A stretch of DNA of 60,482 nt. It comes from Desulfovibrionales bacterium. GTDB lineage: Bacteria; Desulfobacterota; Desulfovibrionia; Desulfovibrionales; Desulfovibrionaceae. The stretch lies in assembly GCA_030156255.1 (NCBI GenBank), contig JASGMV010000018.1, positions 1 through 60,482 of the forward strand, given 5' to 3'. The translations under genes and the position numbers were made by a program. The notes under the pieces are model-generated. The model was not told the origin of the DNA. It was given only the letters and a program-made list of their open reading frames with translations, and did no database searches. How positions within the stretch are numbered: the stretch's first letter is position 1; each line of letters starts with the position of its first letter. Shown piece after piece: positions 44,800 to 54,423 of this stretch.

Positions 44800-46583
44800 G
44801 TTTCGCTCGTCCTGAATGGTTGTTGCTGCTGTGGGCGCTGCCGGCGTTTGCGGCCCTGTTTTGGGGCGCAGCCCGGGCCAGGCGGCGTTCGCTTGCACGC
44901 TTCGCCGACCCCGAACGGTTGAAGGAGCTTGCGCCGAAGATCTGCCCGGCGCGCGCCGCAGCCAAGGCCGTGTTGTTTCTGGCCGGGTTCGGCTTGGCCG
45001 TCGCCGCCCTGGCCGGCCCCAGGTTCGGCTATCGGTGGGAGGAGGTGCGGCGCAAGGGCGTGGACATCGTCATCGCCCTGGACGTGTCGCGCTCCATGCT
45101 GGCCCAAGACGTGAAGCCCGACCGGCTGCAGCGGGCCAAGCGCGAGATCGAGGACCTTTTGGGCATGCTCAAAGGCGATCGCGCGGCCCTGGTCGTCTTC
45201 GCGGGCGCGGCCTTTGTCCAGTGTCCGTTGACGCTGGACACCGCCTCGCTGGACCTTTTTTTGCGGCATTTGGGGCCGGACGACCTGCCCGTGGGCGGCA
45301 CGGATCTGGCCGGCGCCGTGCAGGCGTCCTTGTCGGCCTTTGAAAAGGACAGCCATACCGACAAGGCCATTATCCTTATCACGGACGGCGCGCCCACCAC
45401 GGGAGACGCCATGGAGCTCGCCCGCGAGGCCGAGAAAAGGGGCGTCAGGATTTTTTGCATCGGCGTGGGATCGCTCGAAGGCGCGCCGGCGCCGGCTAAG
45501 GGCGGGGGCTTCATCCGCGACGAAAAGGGCGGCGTCCTTCTGGCCAAGCTGGACGAGAACGCGCTCAAGCGCATGGCCGCCCAGACCGGCGGGCGTTACG
45601 TGCGCTCCGTGGCCGGGGACATGGACCTGGACGAAATTTACACGCAGGACATTTTGAAGACCATGGAGGTCAAGACCCTGAAAGAGGGGCGCCGCAAGGT
45701 TCTCGAAGATCGGTTCCAGTGGTTTCTGGCGCCCGCCGTGTTGTTGTTGCTGGCGGACCTCTTCATCGGCCGGGGCCGGCGCGCCGCGGCGATTTTGCTC
45801 GCCGTCGCGCTCTGTTGCGCGCCGGCTACGGCCCGGGCGGACGGCGATCCGGTCAAGGCCTACAAAGCAGGGGCGTATCCTGAAGCCCTGGACGGCCTGC
45901 TGCGCATGCAGGTCGAGCATCCCGAAGACGCCCGGGTGGCCTACAATCTTGGGAACGTGTACTATCGCTTGGGAAAATTCGACCAGGCGTCGCGCAATTT
46001 CAAGCTCGCCAACCGTACGGGAGAAGCGCCGTTGCGCGCCAAGGCCCTGTACAACCTGGGCAACGCGCGTTATCGGGCGAAGGATTTGAACGGCGCGGTC
46101 TCCGCCTACCAGGAGGCTCTGAGCCTCGATCCCCAGGACAAGGAAGCCAGGGCCAACCTGGAGTTCGTCCAGCAGCGCAAGCAACAGCCGCCGCAACAGG
46201 GCGGACAGGGCCAGCAGCAAAAGCAGGGCGATCAGCAACAAAAGCAGGACCGGCCCCAGCAGGATAGGCGGCGACAGGGCGACCGGAATCAGGACCAGGG
46301 CCAGTCGGAAGACCAAGGCCGGCGGCCGGATCGGCAGCAGGACCAGGGGGGGAGCCAACCCCAGGCTCAACAAGGCCAGGGCGAGACCCCGCCGGCGCCG
46401 CAGCCGGACAAGGACTGGGAGCGGGGCGGGGAGCCGAAGCAGGCCTCGGAACAAACGGCCGGGAAGCCGATGGACGCCGCGGACAAGGCCATGGCCCGAC
46501 GCATTCTGGATCGACTGGATGACAAACCCGGCAAGGTCCTCGCGCCGGCCTACGAAAAGCGCAAGGTGGAGAAAGACTGGTGA
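44796..46583 (+). CDS. BatB-BatC fusion: VWA domain plus TPR repeats and Gln-rich region
   Basis: The 595-residue protein joins two Bat parts. Residues 1-330 resemble BatB, with N-terminal helices, a VWA domain (DVSRS MIDAS) and the LITDGAPTTGD loop. After a further hydrophobic stretch, TPR repeats follow (about 360-450, AYNLGNVYYRLGKFDQAS and ALYNLGNARYRAKDLNGA). The C-terminal region is low in complexity and rich in Gln, Asp, Arg and Gly, as in BatC. The GTG at 44796 overlaps the batA stop (GTGA) with GGAGG 5 nt upstream. Confidence 0.88.
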   Translation: MSFARPEWLLLLWALPAFAALFWGAARARRRSLARFADPERLKELAPKICPARAAAKAVLFLAGFGLAVAALAGPRFGYRWEEVRRKGVDIVIALDVSRSMLAQDVKPDRLQRAKREIEDLLGMLKGDRAALVVFAGAAFVQCPLTLDTASLDLFLRHLGPDDLPVGGTDLAGAVQASLSAFEKDSHTDKAIILITDGAPTTGDAMELAREAEKRGVRIFCIGVGSLEGAPAPAKGGGFIRDEKGGVLLAKLDENALKRMAAQTGGRYVRSVAGDMDLDEIYTQDILKTMEVKTLKEGRRKVLEDRFQWFLAPAVLLLLADLFIGRGRRAAAILLAVALCCAPATARADGDPVKAYKAGAYPEALDGLLRMQVEHPEDARVAYNLGNVYYRLGKFDQASRNFKLANRTGEAPLRAKALYNLGNARYRAKDLNGAVSAYQEALSLDPQDKEARANLEFVQQRKQQPPQQGGQGQQQKQGDQQQKQDRPQQDRRRQGDRNQDQGQSEDQGRRPDRQQDQGGSQPQAQQGQGETPPAPQPDKDWERGGEPKQASEQTAGKPMDAADKAMARRILDRLDDKPGKVLAPAYEKRKVEKDW

Positions 46584-48355
46584 GGCGAGTCGTTTTAGCT
46601 TTTCTGGCGGCCTGCGCGCTGCTCATCGCCTGCGTCGGGACGGCTGCGGCGGCCTCCGTGAGCGCATCGGTGAACATGGACATGGTCCCGGCCGGCCAGC
46701 CGGTCGTTTTGACCATCACCGTCCACGACGGCGACGGGAAGCCCGACCTCTCGGTTTTGCGCGATTTCGAGGTGGCCCGCAGCGGCAAGTCCACCAGCAT
46801 GCAAATCGTCAACGGCAAGCGTTCGAGTTCCGAATCCTACAGTTACATGCTGCTGCCCAAGCGCGAGGGCGAGCTGTCCATACCGGCCGTCGCCGTGGAC
46901 GTGGACGGGAAAACCCTGTCAACCGAGCCGTTGACCGTGACCGTCAGCCCGGCCGAAACCGGCGAAGCGCCTCGATCCGGCCAGTCCCCGGGCAGGGACG
47001 TTCTGTTGTCCGCGGACGTTTCCCGACATAAAATTTATTTGGGCGAGCCGGTGCTGTACACCGTGAGCTTCTACACGGCGGCCCGGGTTGCCAACTTCCG
47101 CTTTCAGCCTCCGGAGTTTCAAGGGTTCACGCTCAAGGACCTCGGCCAACGCTCCGGGCGGCGGCGCCTGGGCGGCGAACTGTACGAAGTCCACCAGTTT
47201 CCGTGGCTGCTGACGGCGTTGAAGCCCGGCAACTACACCATCGACCCCACTCGGGTGCAATGCGACGTTTTGGAGCAGGCTTCGAATTCCGGGCGTTCCG
47301 GCTCTCCTTTTGATGCGTTCGGGGATTCTTTTTTCGGGTCCCAGCGCCTTTCTCCGCGATCTTTGGCGACCAAGCCGGTTCAGGTGGAGGTGTCGCCGCT
47401 GCCCGCGTACACGGGCGATGTTCCCTTCTCCGGGCTGGTGGGCGAGCTGCAGCTTGCCGCGAAACTGTCCTCGGACCATATTGAACAGGGAGGATCGGCC
47501 ATGCTGAACCTGACCATCTCCGGCGACGGCAACGTCATGGACGCGGTCGCGCCGCCGCTGAATCCTTCGGCGGGGCTCAAGGTCTACATGGACGCCCCGG
47601 AGGAGGACGTGAAGGTCGGGCGCAGCGGCTATTCGGGCTCGAAAACCTTCCGTTACGCCCTGGTGGGTCTTAAGCCCGGAGTCTACGAGATAGGACCGAT
47701 CCACCTGGCGTGGTTCGACGCGGCGAAGTCGGCCTATGTCACGGAGCAGACGCCGCCCATGAAACTGACCGTGGCGGCCTCGACCCAGGTTGCGTCCTCC
47801 GCTGTCGCCGCTGGTGAGGCGATGCGGCGACAGCCGGCCGGACCTCGGGAGGTGACGGCAAAATATCAGGACATTTTGCCCCTCAAGGATTCGGCCGTGG
47901 AGGTTTTGCAACACCGCCCGGCGCCGTCGGTTTGGATTTTCCTGGCCGGATTGATATTGCCGCCGCTGGCCTATTTGTGCTTCGCGGCCGGACTGCGGCT
48001 GGCTCGGCGGGACCGCGACAAGGCGCGGGAGCTGGCCCGCCAGGCCAGGGTTCGTGCGGATGAGGCCGCGGCCATGGCCAAAGAAGAGGGACGCGAGCAG
48101 GAGTTGTTTGCCGCGCTGCGGCAGGCGCTGCTGGACGCCGTGCTCAGCCCCACGGGATCGCCCTCCAGCTCCCTGACCTGCGAGGAAGTGGCGGAGACGC
48201 TGAAGGCCGTGGGGCGAGAGGCGCTCTGCGCCACGGCGACGGCCCTGCTGGACGAATTGGACGCCGCGCGGTTCGGAGGCCGGAAGTTGGACGCGGACGC
48301 CCGCGCGGAATTGGCCGGCCGCGTGCGCGCGCTGGTGAAGGAGATGACCGCATGA
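46580..48355 (+). CDS. BatD-like protein
   Basis: The 591-residue protein has a signal peptide (about 1-25), several immunoglobulin-like beta domains facing the periplasm (ASVSASVNMDMVPAGQPVVL at the start), one transmembrane helix near residue 455 (WIFLAGLILPPLAYLCFAAG) and a cytoplasmic helical tail. This is the layout of BatD (oxygen tolerance protein). It starts with GTG overlapping the preceding stop (GTGA). Confidence 0.87.
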   Translation: MRRVVLAFLAACALLIACVGTAAAASVSASVNMDMVPAGQPVVLTITVHDGDGKPDLSVLRDFEVARSGKSTSMQIVNGKRSSSESYSYMLLPKREGELSIPAVAVDVDGKTLSTEPLTVTVSPAETGEAPRSGQSPGRDVLLSADVSRHKIYLGEPVLYTVSFYTAARVANFRFQPPEFQGFTLKDLGQRSGRRRLGGELYEVHQFPWLLTALKPGNYTIDPTRVQCDVLEQASNSGRSGSPFDAFGDSFFGSQRLSPRSLATKPVQVEVSPLPAYTGDVPFSGLVGELQLAAKLSSDHIEQGGSAMLNLTISGDGNVMDAVAPPLNPSAGLKVYMDAPEEDVKVGRSGYSGSKTFRYALVGLKPGVYEIGPIHLAWFDAAKSAYVTEQTPPMKLTVAASTQVASSAVAAGEAMRRQPAGPREVTAKYQDILPLKDSAVEVLQHRPAPSVWIFLAGLILPPLAYLCFAAGLRLARRDRDKARELARQARVRADEAAAMAKEEGREQELFAALRQALLDAVLSPTGSPSSSLTCEEVAETLKAVGREALCATATALLDELDAARFGGRKLDADARAELAGRVRALVKEMTA

Positions 48356-49101
48356 AACGCTGCGCGTTGCTGTTGCTTGCGGCGTGGGCGCTCTTGCCGC
48401 TTCAGACCGCGGCCTGGGCCGGCCAGTCGGCGGATTTTCTGCGCTCCGTGCAGGACTACGAGGCCGGCCGGTATCTGCAAGCCGCCGAGGGATTCAGCGC
48501 CCTGGCCGAGGGCGGGCTCGAAAACGCGGACCTGTATTTCGACGCAGGCAACGCCTGGCTCAAGGCCGGGAAAATCGGCCGGGCCATTTTGTGGTACGAG
48601 CGCGCCAGACGGCTCAACCCCGCGGAGCCGGATTTGAGCTTCAACCTGCAATACGCCCGCAAGCTGGTGCGCGACGAGCAGCCGCAGCGCCAGGAGCCGT
48701 TGTACGCCGTCTTGCTGTTTTGGAAGGATTGGCTCGGCCTGCGGGCCTGGGCCTGGGGCGCGGCGGCGCTTTCCGCGGCCTTTTGGATTTTTTTGGGAGT
48801 GCGCCTGGCCGTCGGTCGGCCGAAGTCCCTCAAGGCTCCGGGCGCTGTGCTGGCTCTGGCTCTGGTCTTCGTCCTTGCGGCGGGCTATGGGTATCTTCGC
48901 CGCGAGGCCGCCCCGCGAGGCGTGATCCTGGCCGAGGCGGCCGAAGTGCGCTCCGGAACCACCGAAGCCTCTTCCGCGTTGTTCACCCTGCACGAGGGGG
49001 TCGTGGTCGACGTGGAGCGCGAACGCAACGGGCGCGTCCTTGTCCGCTACTCCAGGTCCAAATTCGGCTGGCTTCCCAAGCAGGACGTGGGGATTATCTG
49101 A
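48352..49101 (+). CDS. BatE-like TPR/SH3 membrane protein
   Basis: The 249-residue protein has a signal peptide, two TPR units (SVQDYEAGRYLQAAEGF, LYFDAGNAWLKAGKIGRA), two membrane helices (about 120-140 and 162-180) and a C-terminal SH3-like domain (RSGTTEASSALFTLHEGVVV). This matches BatE at the end of Bat operons. It overlaps the batD stop by 4 nt (ATGA). Confidence 0.87.
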   Translation: MKRCALLLLAAWALLPLQTAAWAGQSADFLRSVQDYEAGRYLQAAEGFSALAEGGLENADLYFDAGNAWLKAGKIGRAILWYERARRLNPAEPDLSFNLQYARKLVRDEQPQRQEPLYAVLLFWKDWLGLRAWAWGAAALSAAFWIFLGVRLAVGRPKSLKAPGAVLALALVFVLAAGYGYLRREAAPRGVILAEAAEVRSGTTEASSALFTLHEGVVVDVERERNGRVLVRYSRSKFGWLPKQDVGII

Positions 49102-49121
49102 AGAAGAGTCGATAGGGCCGT

Positions 49122-49781
49122 ATGAAGATCACGGCGTTCACGCTGGGCCGCCTGGAAACCAATTGCTACGTGCTGTCCGAGGGCGGACGCGCGGTCGCCG
49201 TCGACGCCGGCGAGAACCCTGCGCCGATGATCGAGTATGTGCGAAAAGACGGTCTTGATTTGACGCATGTTTTTAGCACGCATCTTCATTTTGACCACAT
49301 TTGCGGCAACGCCTCCTTGACGCAGGCCACGGGAGCCGTGATCCTGGCCAATCCGGCCGACGCCTATCTGCGCAAACTGGCCGTGGGCCGGGGCGGCTCC
49401 GGCGGCGCTCCTCCGGTTCCGTCCTTTGATTTCGAGCCGTTGGCGCCCGGACGCAGGGAGGTGCTGGGACAGCCCATGATCGTTTTGGACACGCCGGGGC
49501 GCACCCCCGGGAGCTTGTCGTTTTTCTTCCCGCGCCAGGAAGCGGTGTTCGTCGGGGATTTGTTGTTTCGCGGCTCCGTCGGCCGTACGTACTTCGCGGG
49601 CGGCGACGCAAAAGTGCTGCCGGAGTCCATACGGCGACGCATCTTTACACTCCCCGGCGACGTCACTGTGTATCCGGGCCATGGGCCGGCGACACTCGTG
49701 TCTTTTGAAAAAGAACACAATCCGTTTTTTAAAGGGGGGTTGACCTCAAGTCTGCATATGGGCAGGATGTATTGCGCATAA
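49122..49781 (+). CDS. Metallo-beta-lactamase-fold hydrolase, glyoxalase II-like
   Basis: The 219-residue cytoplasmic protein has the metal motif T-H54-L-H56-F-D58-H59, the later strand VGDLLFRGSVGRTYF and PGHGPAT. This is the short glyoxalase II-like family (YcbL type), in which thioester hydrolysis is likely. It follows the Bat operon by 20 nt and may be cotranscribed, but its function is unrelated as far as I can tell. Confidence 0.9.
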   Translation: MKITAFTLGRLETNCYVLSEGGRAVAVDAGENPAPMIEYVRKDGLDLTHVFSTHLHFDHICGNASLTQATGAVILANPADAYLRKLAVGRGGSGGAPPVPSFDFEPLAPGRREVLGQPMIVLDTPGRTPGSLSFFFPRQEAVFVGDLLFRGSVGRTYFAGGDAKVLPESIRRRIFTLPGDVTVYPGHGPATLVSFEKEHNPFFKGGLTSSLHMGRMYCA

Positions 49782-49831
49782 GTGGCGGCCCCTCGGTGAT
49801 CGATTCATCCTGGCCCGCCAGGGAGAACGCC

Positions 49832-51286
49832 ATGCACTACACGCCCAGGGTGTTGATTGTTGACGACGACCCTACCGCCCGCAAGGTGCTCCAGTCCATT
49901 CTGGAGCCGGAAGGGTATGAATTCGTTCTGGCCGGCGACGGAGTCGAAGGCCTGGACCGGGCGGTCGAGGCGCCTCCGGATTTGATTCTTTTGGACATTC
50001 TGATGCCCCGCATGGACGGGTTCGAAGTCTGCCGCCGCCTGCGGGTCAATCCGGATTTGGCCGAAATTCCCATTCTCATTCTCACGGCTTTGGACGACTC
50101 CGATTCGAGGCTCAAGGGCATCGAGGCGGGGGCCGACGACATCATCCCCAAGCCCTTCGATCAGGTGGAGCTGACTTCTCGGGTCCGCTCGATTTTGCGG
50201 CTCAACCGCTATCGCCGGATCACGGCCGAACGAGCCCGGTTCGAATGGGTGGTGGAGAAGTCCGACGACGGCTATCTGGTGCTGGGCCGCGGGGACCAGA
50301 TTCTCTACGCCAATCACAAGGCGAGGGCCATGCTGGAGCTTCCCGAGCCGGAGGCGGGCTCGCCGCCCATTCCCTTCCTGTCGCGGGCCAAACGCTTATA
50401 CCGTTGCGAGCCGCCCCAGGCCTGGGCGGATTGGCTGGACGACGAACCGGCCCTGGATGCGTCCAGACTGCTGGTGAAGCCGGAAGAAGGGCGCGGCGCG
50501 GCGGCGCGCTGGATCGAGGTGAGCCTGTTTCGGCCTCAGGAAAGCGGAGAATCGAGCCGCCTGGCCAGGCTCAAGGACATCTCCTCCGACGTCGCCAACC
50601 AGCGCGTCATGTGGACCTTTCACTCCATGATCAACCACAAGCTGCGCACGCCGTTCGCCTGGCTGATCAGCGGGGCGCACATGCTGTGCGACCAGGACCT
50701 GAACATGTCCCGGGAGGAAATCACCGAGGTGGCCCGGTCCATGTCCGAAGAGGCCAATCGCCTGCACGGGGAGATCGAGGATATTCTGGAGTACCTGGAG
50801 GCTCCTTCCCTGGTGCGGCAGGGCGGGGCCTGCCGCTTGGCCGAGCTTCCTGCCCTGGCCGAGGAGATCGCCAGGGAGATCGGTCTGGACGATTTGGGGG
50901 TGCTTCTGGACCCCGCCTTGTCCGAGGCCCGCATCGGGGTTTCGAGCAAGGCCCTGGACCTCATCTTGCTCGAACTTCTCGAAAACTCCAAAAAATTTCA
51001 CCCGGAAAACAAGCCCTCCGTGGCCGTGGAGGTCAAGCCCATGGGGCCCAAAGCGGCCATGGTGTCCATCACCGACAACGGCCTGTCCATCCCCGAGGAA
51101 CTGCTGGATCAGGTCTGGACGCCGTATTACCAGGGAGAACGGGACCACACCGGGCAGATTTCCGGCATGGGCCTCGGTCTGTCCATGGTGGCTTCGGTCA
51201 TCTGGGAGGCCGGCGGGCACTGCGGGATATACAACCGCAAGGACGGGCCCGGCGTGGTGCTTAAACTTATTTTTCCCTTGGCCTGA
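49832..51286 (+). CDS. REC-PAS histidine kinase
   Basis: The 484-residue cytoplasmic protein has a receiver domain (1-125) with phospho-acceptor D55 in ILLDILMPRMDG and K107 in IIPKPF. A PAS-like domain (about 135-250) follows, then a kinase core with H269 in SMINHKLRTPFAW and a HATPase with LLELLENSKKFHP, TDNGLSIPEEL and GMGLGLSM. The receiver at the N-terminus makes it a signal relay protein controlled by another kinase. GGGAG 6 nt upstream selects the ATG at 49832. No separate response regulator gene is nearby. Confidence 0.92.
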   Translation: MHYTPRVLIVDDDPTARKVLQSILEPEGYEFVLAGDGVEGLDRAVEAPPDLILLDILMPRMDGFEVCRRLRVNPDLAEIPILILTALDDSDSRLKGIEAGADDIIPKPFDQVELTSRVRSILRLNRYRRITAERARFEWVVEKSDDGYLVLGRGDQILYANHKARAMLELPEPEAGSPPIPFLSRAKRLYRCEPPQAWADWLDDEPALDASRLLVKPEEGRGAAARWIEVSLFRPQESGESSRLARLKDISSDVANQRVMWTFHSMINHKLRTPFAWLISGAHMLCDQDLNMSREEITEVARSMSEEANRLHGEIEDILEYLEAPSLVRQGGACRLAELPALAEEIAREIGLDDLGVLLDPALSEARIGVSSKALDLILLELLENSKKFHPENKPSVAVEVKPMGPKAAMVSITDNGLSIPEELLDQVWTPYYQGERDHTGQISGMGLGLSMVASVIWEAGGHCGIYNRKDGPGVVLKLIFPLA

Positions 51287-51640
51287 GTCCGGGACGCATC
51301 CACGCGCCGAACGCTTCTCCGCCGTTTCCGCCGGAAAGGTCCGCCCGCCGTTCTGATGCGGCGGGTTTCCCCGCCTCGGCCTTCGGCCGGCGGCGGCGCC
51401 GAATCCATGCGGCGACAGGCGCCGAGCGCGTTTGCTTTGGTTTCTCCAGTGCTTGACCCACTGGATTCCTGTTCTTATCCCCTCAAATAATTGCAAGGGA
51501 ATAAGGCGGTCTCCATCCTTTGGGAACAAGGCGGGCGAGGCCTTTGCTCGGGGCTTGCCAAACGGGGGCAATGGTGCTCTAGATTGCCATGCAGCCAATA
51601 CCACACAAACGCCGGTAAAAACGGCGCTAAGGAGTTTGTC
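51287..51640. other. Gap between the kinase and ferritin genes
   Basis: This 354-nt stretch has no gene. A GC-rich stem at 51344-51365 (CCCGCCG with CGGCGGG) followed by TTTCCCC is a possible terminator of the kinase gene. TTGACC at 51453 with TATCCC at 51476 is a weak promoter candidate for ferritin. I find no clear iron-box. Confidence 0.4.
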
Positions 51641-52150
51641 ATGCTGAGCAAAAGGATGGAGGAAGCCATCAACGATCAAATCAAGTGGGAATTTTTCTCC
51701 GGTTATTTATATCTGTCCATGGCCGCCTATTTTGAAGGCATGGGGCTGGCCGGGTTCGCCAAATGGATGGAGGCGCAAACCCAGGAGGAGCTTTTCCACG
51801 CCATGAAGATGTACCGCTACGTTATCGAGCACGGAGGCCGGGTTGTTCTGCAGGCTGTGGACCAGCCTGAGTCCTCCTGGGAGACCCCTCTGGCCGCTTT
51901 TGAGAACGCCCTGGCCCATGAAAGGTTGGTGACGAGCCGCATCAACAAGTTGATGGATTTGGCCATGGACGAGCGCGACCACGCCACCCTGGCCTTTCTG
52001 CAGTGGTTCGTCTCCGAGCAGGTGGAGGAAGAGGCCAGCGTGGGCGACGCCGTCGCGAAGCTCAAGCTGGTGCAGGACGGCGGCGCTCTCTATATGCTGG
52101 ACAAAGAGCTGGGCGTTCGTGTTTTCACTCCACCGCAGGCCGAAGCCTGA
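51641..52150 (+). CDS. ftnA: Ferritin
   Basis: The 169-residue protein is a bacterial non-haem ferritin. The ferroxidase ligands occupy the same numbers as in E. coli FtnA: E17, E50, H53, E94 and Q127. It oxidises Fe2+ and stores Fe3+ in a 24-subunit shell. AAGGAG 6 nt upstream selects the ATG at 51641. A rubrerythrin-like gene follows after 27 nt, so the two may be cotranscribed in iron and oxidative-stress handling. Confidence 0.95.
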   Translation: MLSKRMEEAINDQIKWEFFSGYLYLSMAAYFEGMGLAGFAKWMEAQTQEELFHAMKMYRYVIEHGGRVVLQAVDQPESSWETPLAAFENALAHERLVTSRINKLMDLAMDERDHATLAFLQWFVSEQVEEEASVGDAVAKLKLVQDGGALYMLDKELGVRVFTPPQAEA

Positions 52151-52177
52151 TTCGGTTGGCGGTGCGGAGGATACGGC

Positions 52178-52702
52178 ATGTCCGAACGACTCAACGACAT
52201 TATGATCAGGGCGGCTGAACTGGCGGAAAATGCGGTGGAATTTTACGAAACCGCCGTGAGCGACTGTCCTGAAGGCGTGAGCAAGGAAGTGTTTCAGGCC
52301 TTACTGGACGACGAGGCCGACCATCTGGCCCGCATCCGGGAGATGCAGGAAGGTTTGGCCCAGGGTGAATCCTTTAAAAGCGTATGTTGCTTGGACGAAG
52401 AGGAGCAGGTGGAGGACGTCGAGTTCGCATTCCGACGGATCGTGGAGGAATACGAGCCGACGGAGGCGAGCTCCGAGGAAGAGGACGCCATCAAGGCGGG
52501 CGCGGATATCGAACAGGTTTCCGTGGATTTCTACGAAGACTGGGTGGAGGAAGCCGAGGACGATCAGGAGAGTGATTTCTCCGAACAGGTGGCTGAGGAA
52601 AAGCGCGCCCGTTTAGCCGTCCTGCAGGATTTGGAGTATTACCTCGACGACCCCGAAGGTTGGGCCCTTTCCGTGGGCAAGGGCAGTTTGGAGGGGGTAT
52701 AA
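52178..52702 (+). CDS. Ferritin-like (rubrerythrin-type) acidic protein
   Basis: The 174-residue protein begins with a ferritin-like helical pair (AAELAENAVEFYETAV and DDEADHLARIREMQ) carrying E-x6-Y and E-x2-H ligand patterns. A very acidic second half has another pair (DIEQVSVDFYEDW, EEKRARLAVLQDLEYYL). No rubredoxin C-x2-C centre is present, so it is not a full rubrerythrin. The role may be iron binding or peroxide reduction. GGAGG 9 nt upstream supports the start. Confidence 0.75.
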   Translation: MSERLNDIMIRAAELAENAVEFYETAVSDCPEGVSKEVFQALLDDEADHLARIREMQEGLAQGESFKSVCCLDEEEQVEDVEFAFRRIVEEYEPTEASSEEEDAIKAGADIEQVSVDFYEDWVEEAEDDQESDFSEQVAEEKRARLAVLQDLEYYLDDPEGWALSVGKGSLEGV

Positions 52703-52712
52703 AGGAGCGAGC

Positions 52713-54413
52713 ATGCCCGAAACAAGCGTGAACATTTTGGTGGGAGGCGAAGCCGGCCAGGGCTTGGTGACCATCGGCGAATTTATGGCCAAGGCCCTGG
52801 TTCGATCCGGTTATGAAATCCACGTCACTCAGGATTACATGTCCCGTGTGCGCGGGGGGCACAACACCTTCGCCATTCGCACCGGGCCGGATCCCATCTG
52901 GGCGCCGGTGGAGGACGTGGACATTCTGGTGGCCTTGGACCAGGAGACCATCGACCTGCACAAGTCCCAATTGACCGGGCAGGGAGTGGTCATCGCGGAC
53001 GAGGCTTTCGACGTCGGGGATTTGCCCGCCCTCAGCGTTCCGTTCAAAGAACTGGCGCCCAAACCTATCTTCCGGAATGTGGCCGCGCTGGGCGTGCTGG
53101 CCTCCACCATCTGCCACGACATCGAGGATCTGGAGCAGCTTCTGACCAAGACCTTCGGCAAGAAAGGCGACGAGGTGGTCGAGCAAAATCTGGAGGTCCT
53201 GCGGGCCGCCTACAACTGGCGAAAAGAGCAGGACTTCGTTGTCGAGTGCATGCCTCCCTCCCTGGTGGACGTCGGGCCCGAGGGCTCCGGCCGGCTCATG
53301 ATGCAAGGCAACCAGGCCATCGCTTTAGGGGCGTTGGCCGCGGGTTGCAATTTTTGTCCGTTCTATCCCATGACCCCCTCCACTTCCATTCCATTGGCTC
53401 TCAGCGCGTTGGGGCGCGACCTTGGCGTGGTGGTGGAGCAGGTGGAGGACGAAATCTCCGCCATGAACATGGCCCTTGGGGCGTCTTTCGCCGGAGCGAA
53501 GGCCATGGTGGCCACCTCGGGCGGCGGTTTCGCCCTCATGTGCGAAGGCGTGAGTCTGGCCGGCATGACCGAGACGCCCATCGTCATCGCATTGATCCAG
53601 CGGCCCGGTCCGGCCACCGGACTGCCCACCCGCACAGAGCAGGCGGACCTGAATCTGGCGCTCTACGCCGGGCACGGCGAGTTTCCGCGAGCCATCCTCA
53701 CTCCCGGAACCGTGGAGGAGTGCTTCGAACTCGCCCACAAGGCGTTCGATCTGGCCGAGCGCAGCCAGAGCCCTGTTTTCATCCTTTCGGACCAATATCT
53801 GGCCGACAGCTATCGATCCGTGGCGCCTTTCGATTTGAACGCCTATCCGCAAATCGAGGGGCCGCTGCTGGAGGCCGATCCGTATTACGTGCGGCACGCT
53901 CTGGTTCCGAACGGGGTTTCGCCCCGGGTCGTTCCCGGAACGAGCAAGGCCCTGGTCGTGCTGGACAGCGACGAGCACACGCCGGACGGGCACATCACCG
54001 AAGACCTCGACGTCCGCATCCGGATGAACAACAAGCGTCTCAAGAAGGCCAAAGTGCTGGCTCGGGATATGTTCCAGCCCGTCCGCTACGAGGACGAGGA
54101 TCCGGAGCGTTTGCTGGTCTGCTGGGGAACGACGCTGGGCGCGGCCCGCGAGGCGGCCCGGCTTTTGACCTCCCTGGGCGAGAGAACCGGCGTGTTGCAC
54201 TTCCAGCAGGTGTGGCCGCTGGTTCCTGAGCAGTTCATGTCGGCCCTGGAGGGCGCTCGCGAGGTGGTTTTCGTGGAGGGCAACGCCACGGGCCAACTTG
54301 CGGCCCTGATCCGGCAACAGACCGGTTTTGTCGCACACAAACAGGTTCTGCGGTACGACGGCTTGCCGTTTACGGCGCGCTATATCGCCACGGCCGTTGA
54401 GCAAAGCGAATAA
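52713..54413 (+). CDS. korA: 2-oxoacid:acceptor oxidoreductase, fused gamma-alpha subunit
   Basis: The 566-residue protein has an N-terminal gamma domain (GGEAGQGLVTIGEFMAKAL, residues 10-190). An alpha domain follows with the pyrimidine-binding region (GNQAIALGALAAGCNFCPFYPMTPSTS area) and a C-terminal transketolase-like domain. Together with the next gene it forms an enzyme that oxidises a 2-oxoacid (2-oxoglutarate is the usual annotation) to acyl-CoA with ferredoxin as acceptor. The substrate cannot be read from sequence alone. AAAGGAG precedes the ATG. Confidence 0.9.
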   Translation: MPETSVNILVGGEAGQGLVTIGEFMAKALVRSGYEIHVTQDYMSRVRGGHNTFAIRTGPDPIWAPVEDVDILVALDQETIDLHKSQLTGQGVVIADEAFDVGDLPALSVPFKELAPKPIFRNVAALGVLASTICHDIEDLEQLLTKTFGKKGDEVVEQNLEVLRAAYNWRKEQDFVVECMPPSLVDVGPEGSGRLMMQGNQAIALGALAAGCNFCPFYPMTPSTSIPLALSALGRDLGVVVEQVEDEISAMNMALGASFAGAKAMVATSGGGFALMCEGVSLAGMTETPIVIALIQRPGPATGLPTRTEQADLNLALYAGHGEFPRAILTPGTVEECFELAHKAFDLAERSQSPVFILSDQYLADSYRSVAPFDLNAYPQIEGPLLEADPYYVRHALVPNGVSPRVVPGTSKALVVLDSDEHTPDGHITEDLDVRIRMNNKRLKKAKVLARDMFQPVRYEDEDPERLLVCWGTTLGAAREAARLLTSLGERTGVLHFQQVWPLVPEQFMSALEGAREVVFVEGNATGQLAALIRQQTGFVAHKQVLRYDGLPFTARYIATAVEQSE

Positions 54414-54423
54414 GGAGGCCGAG

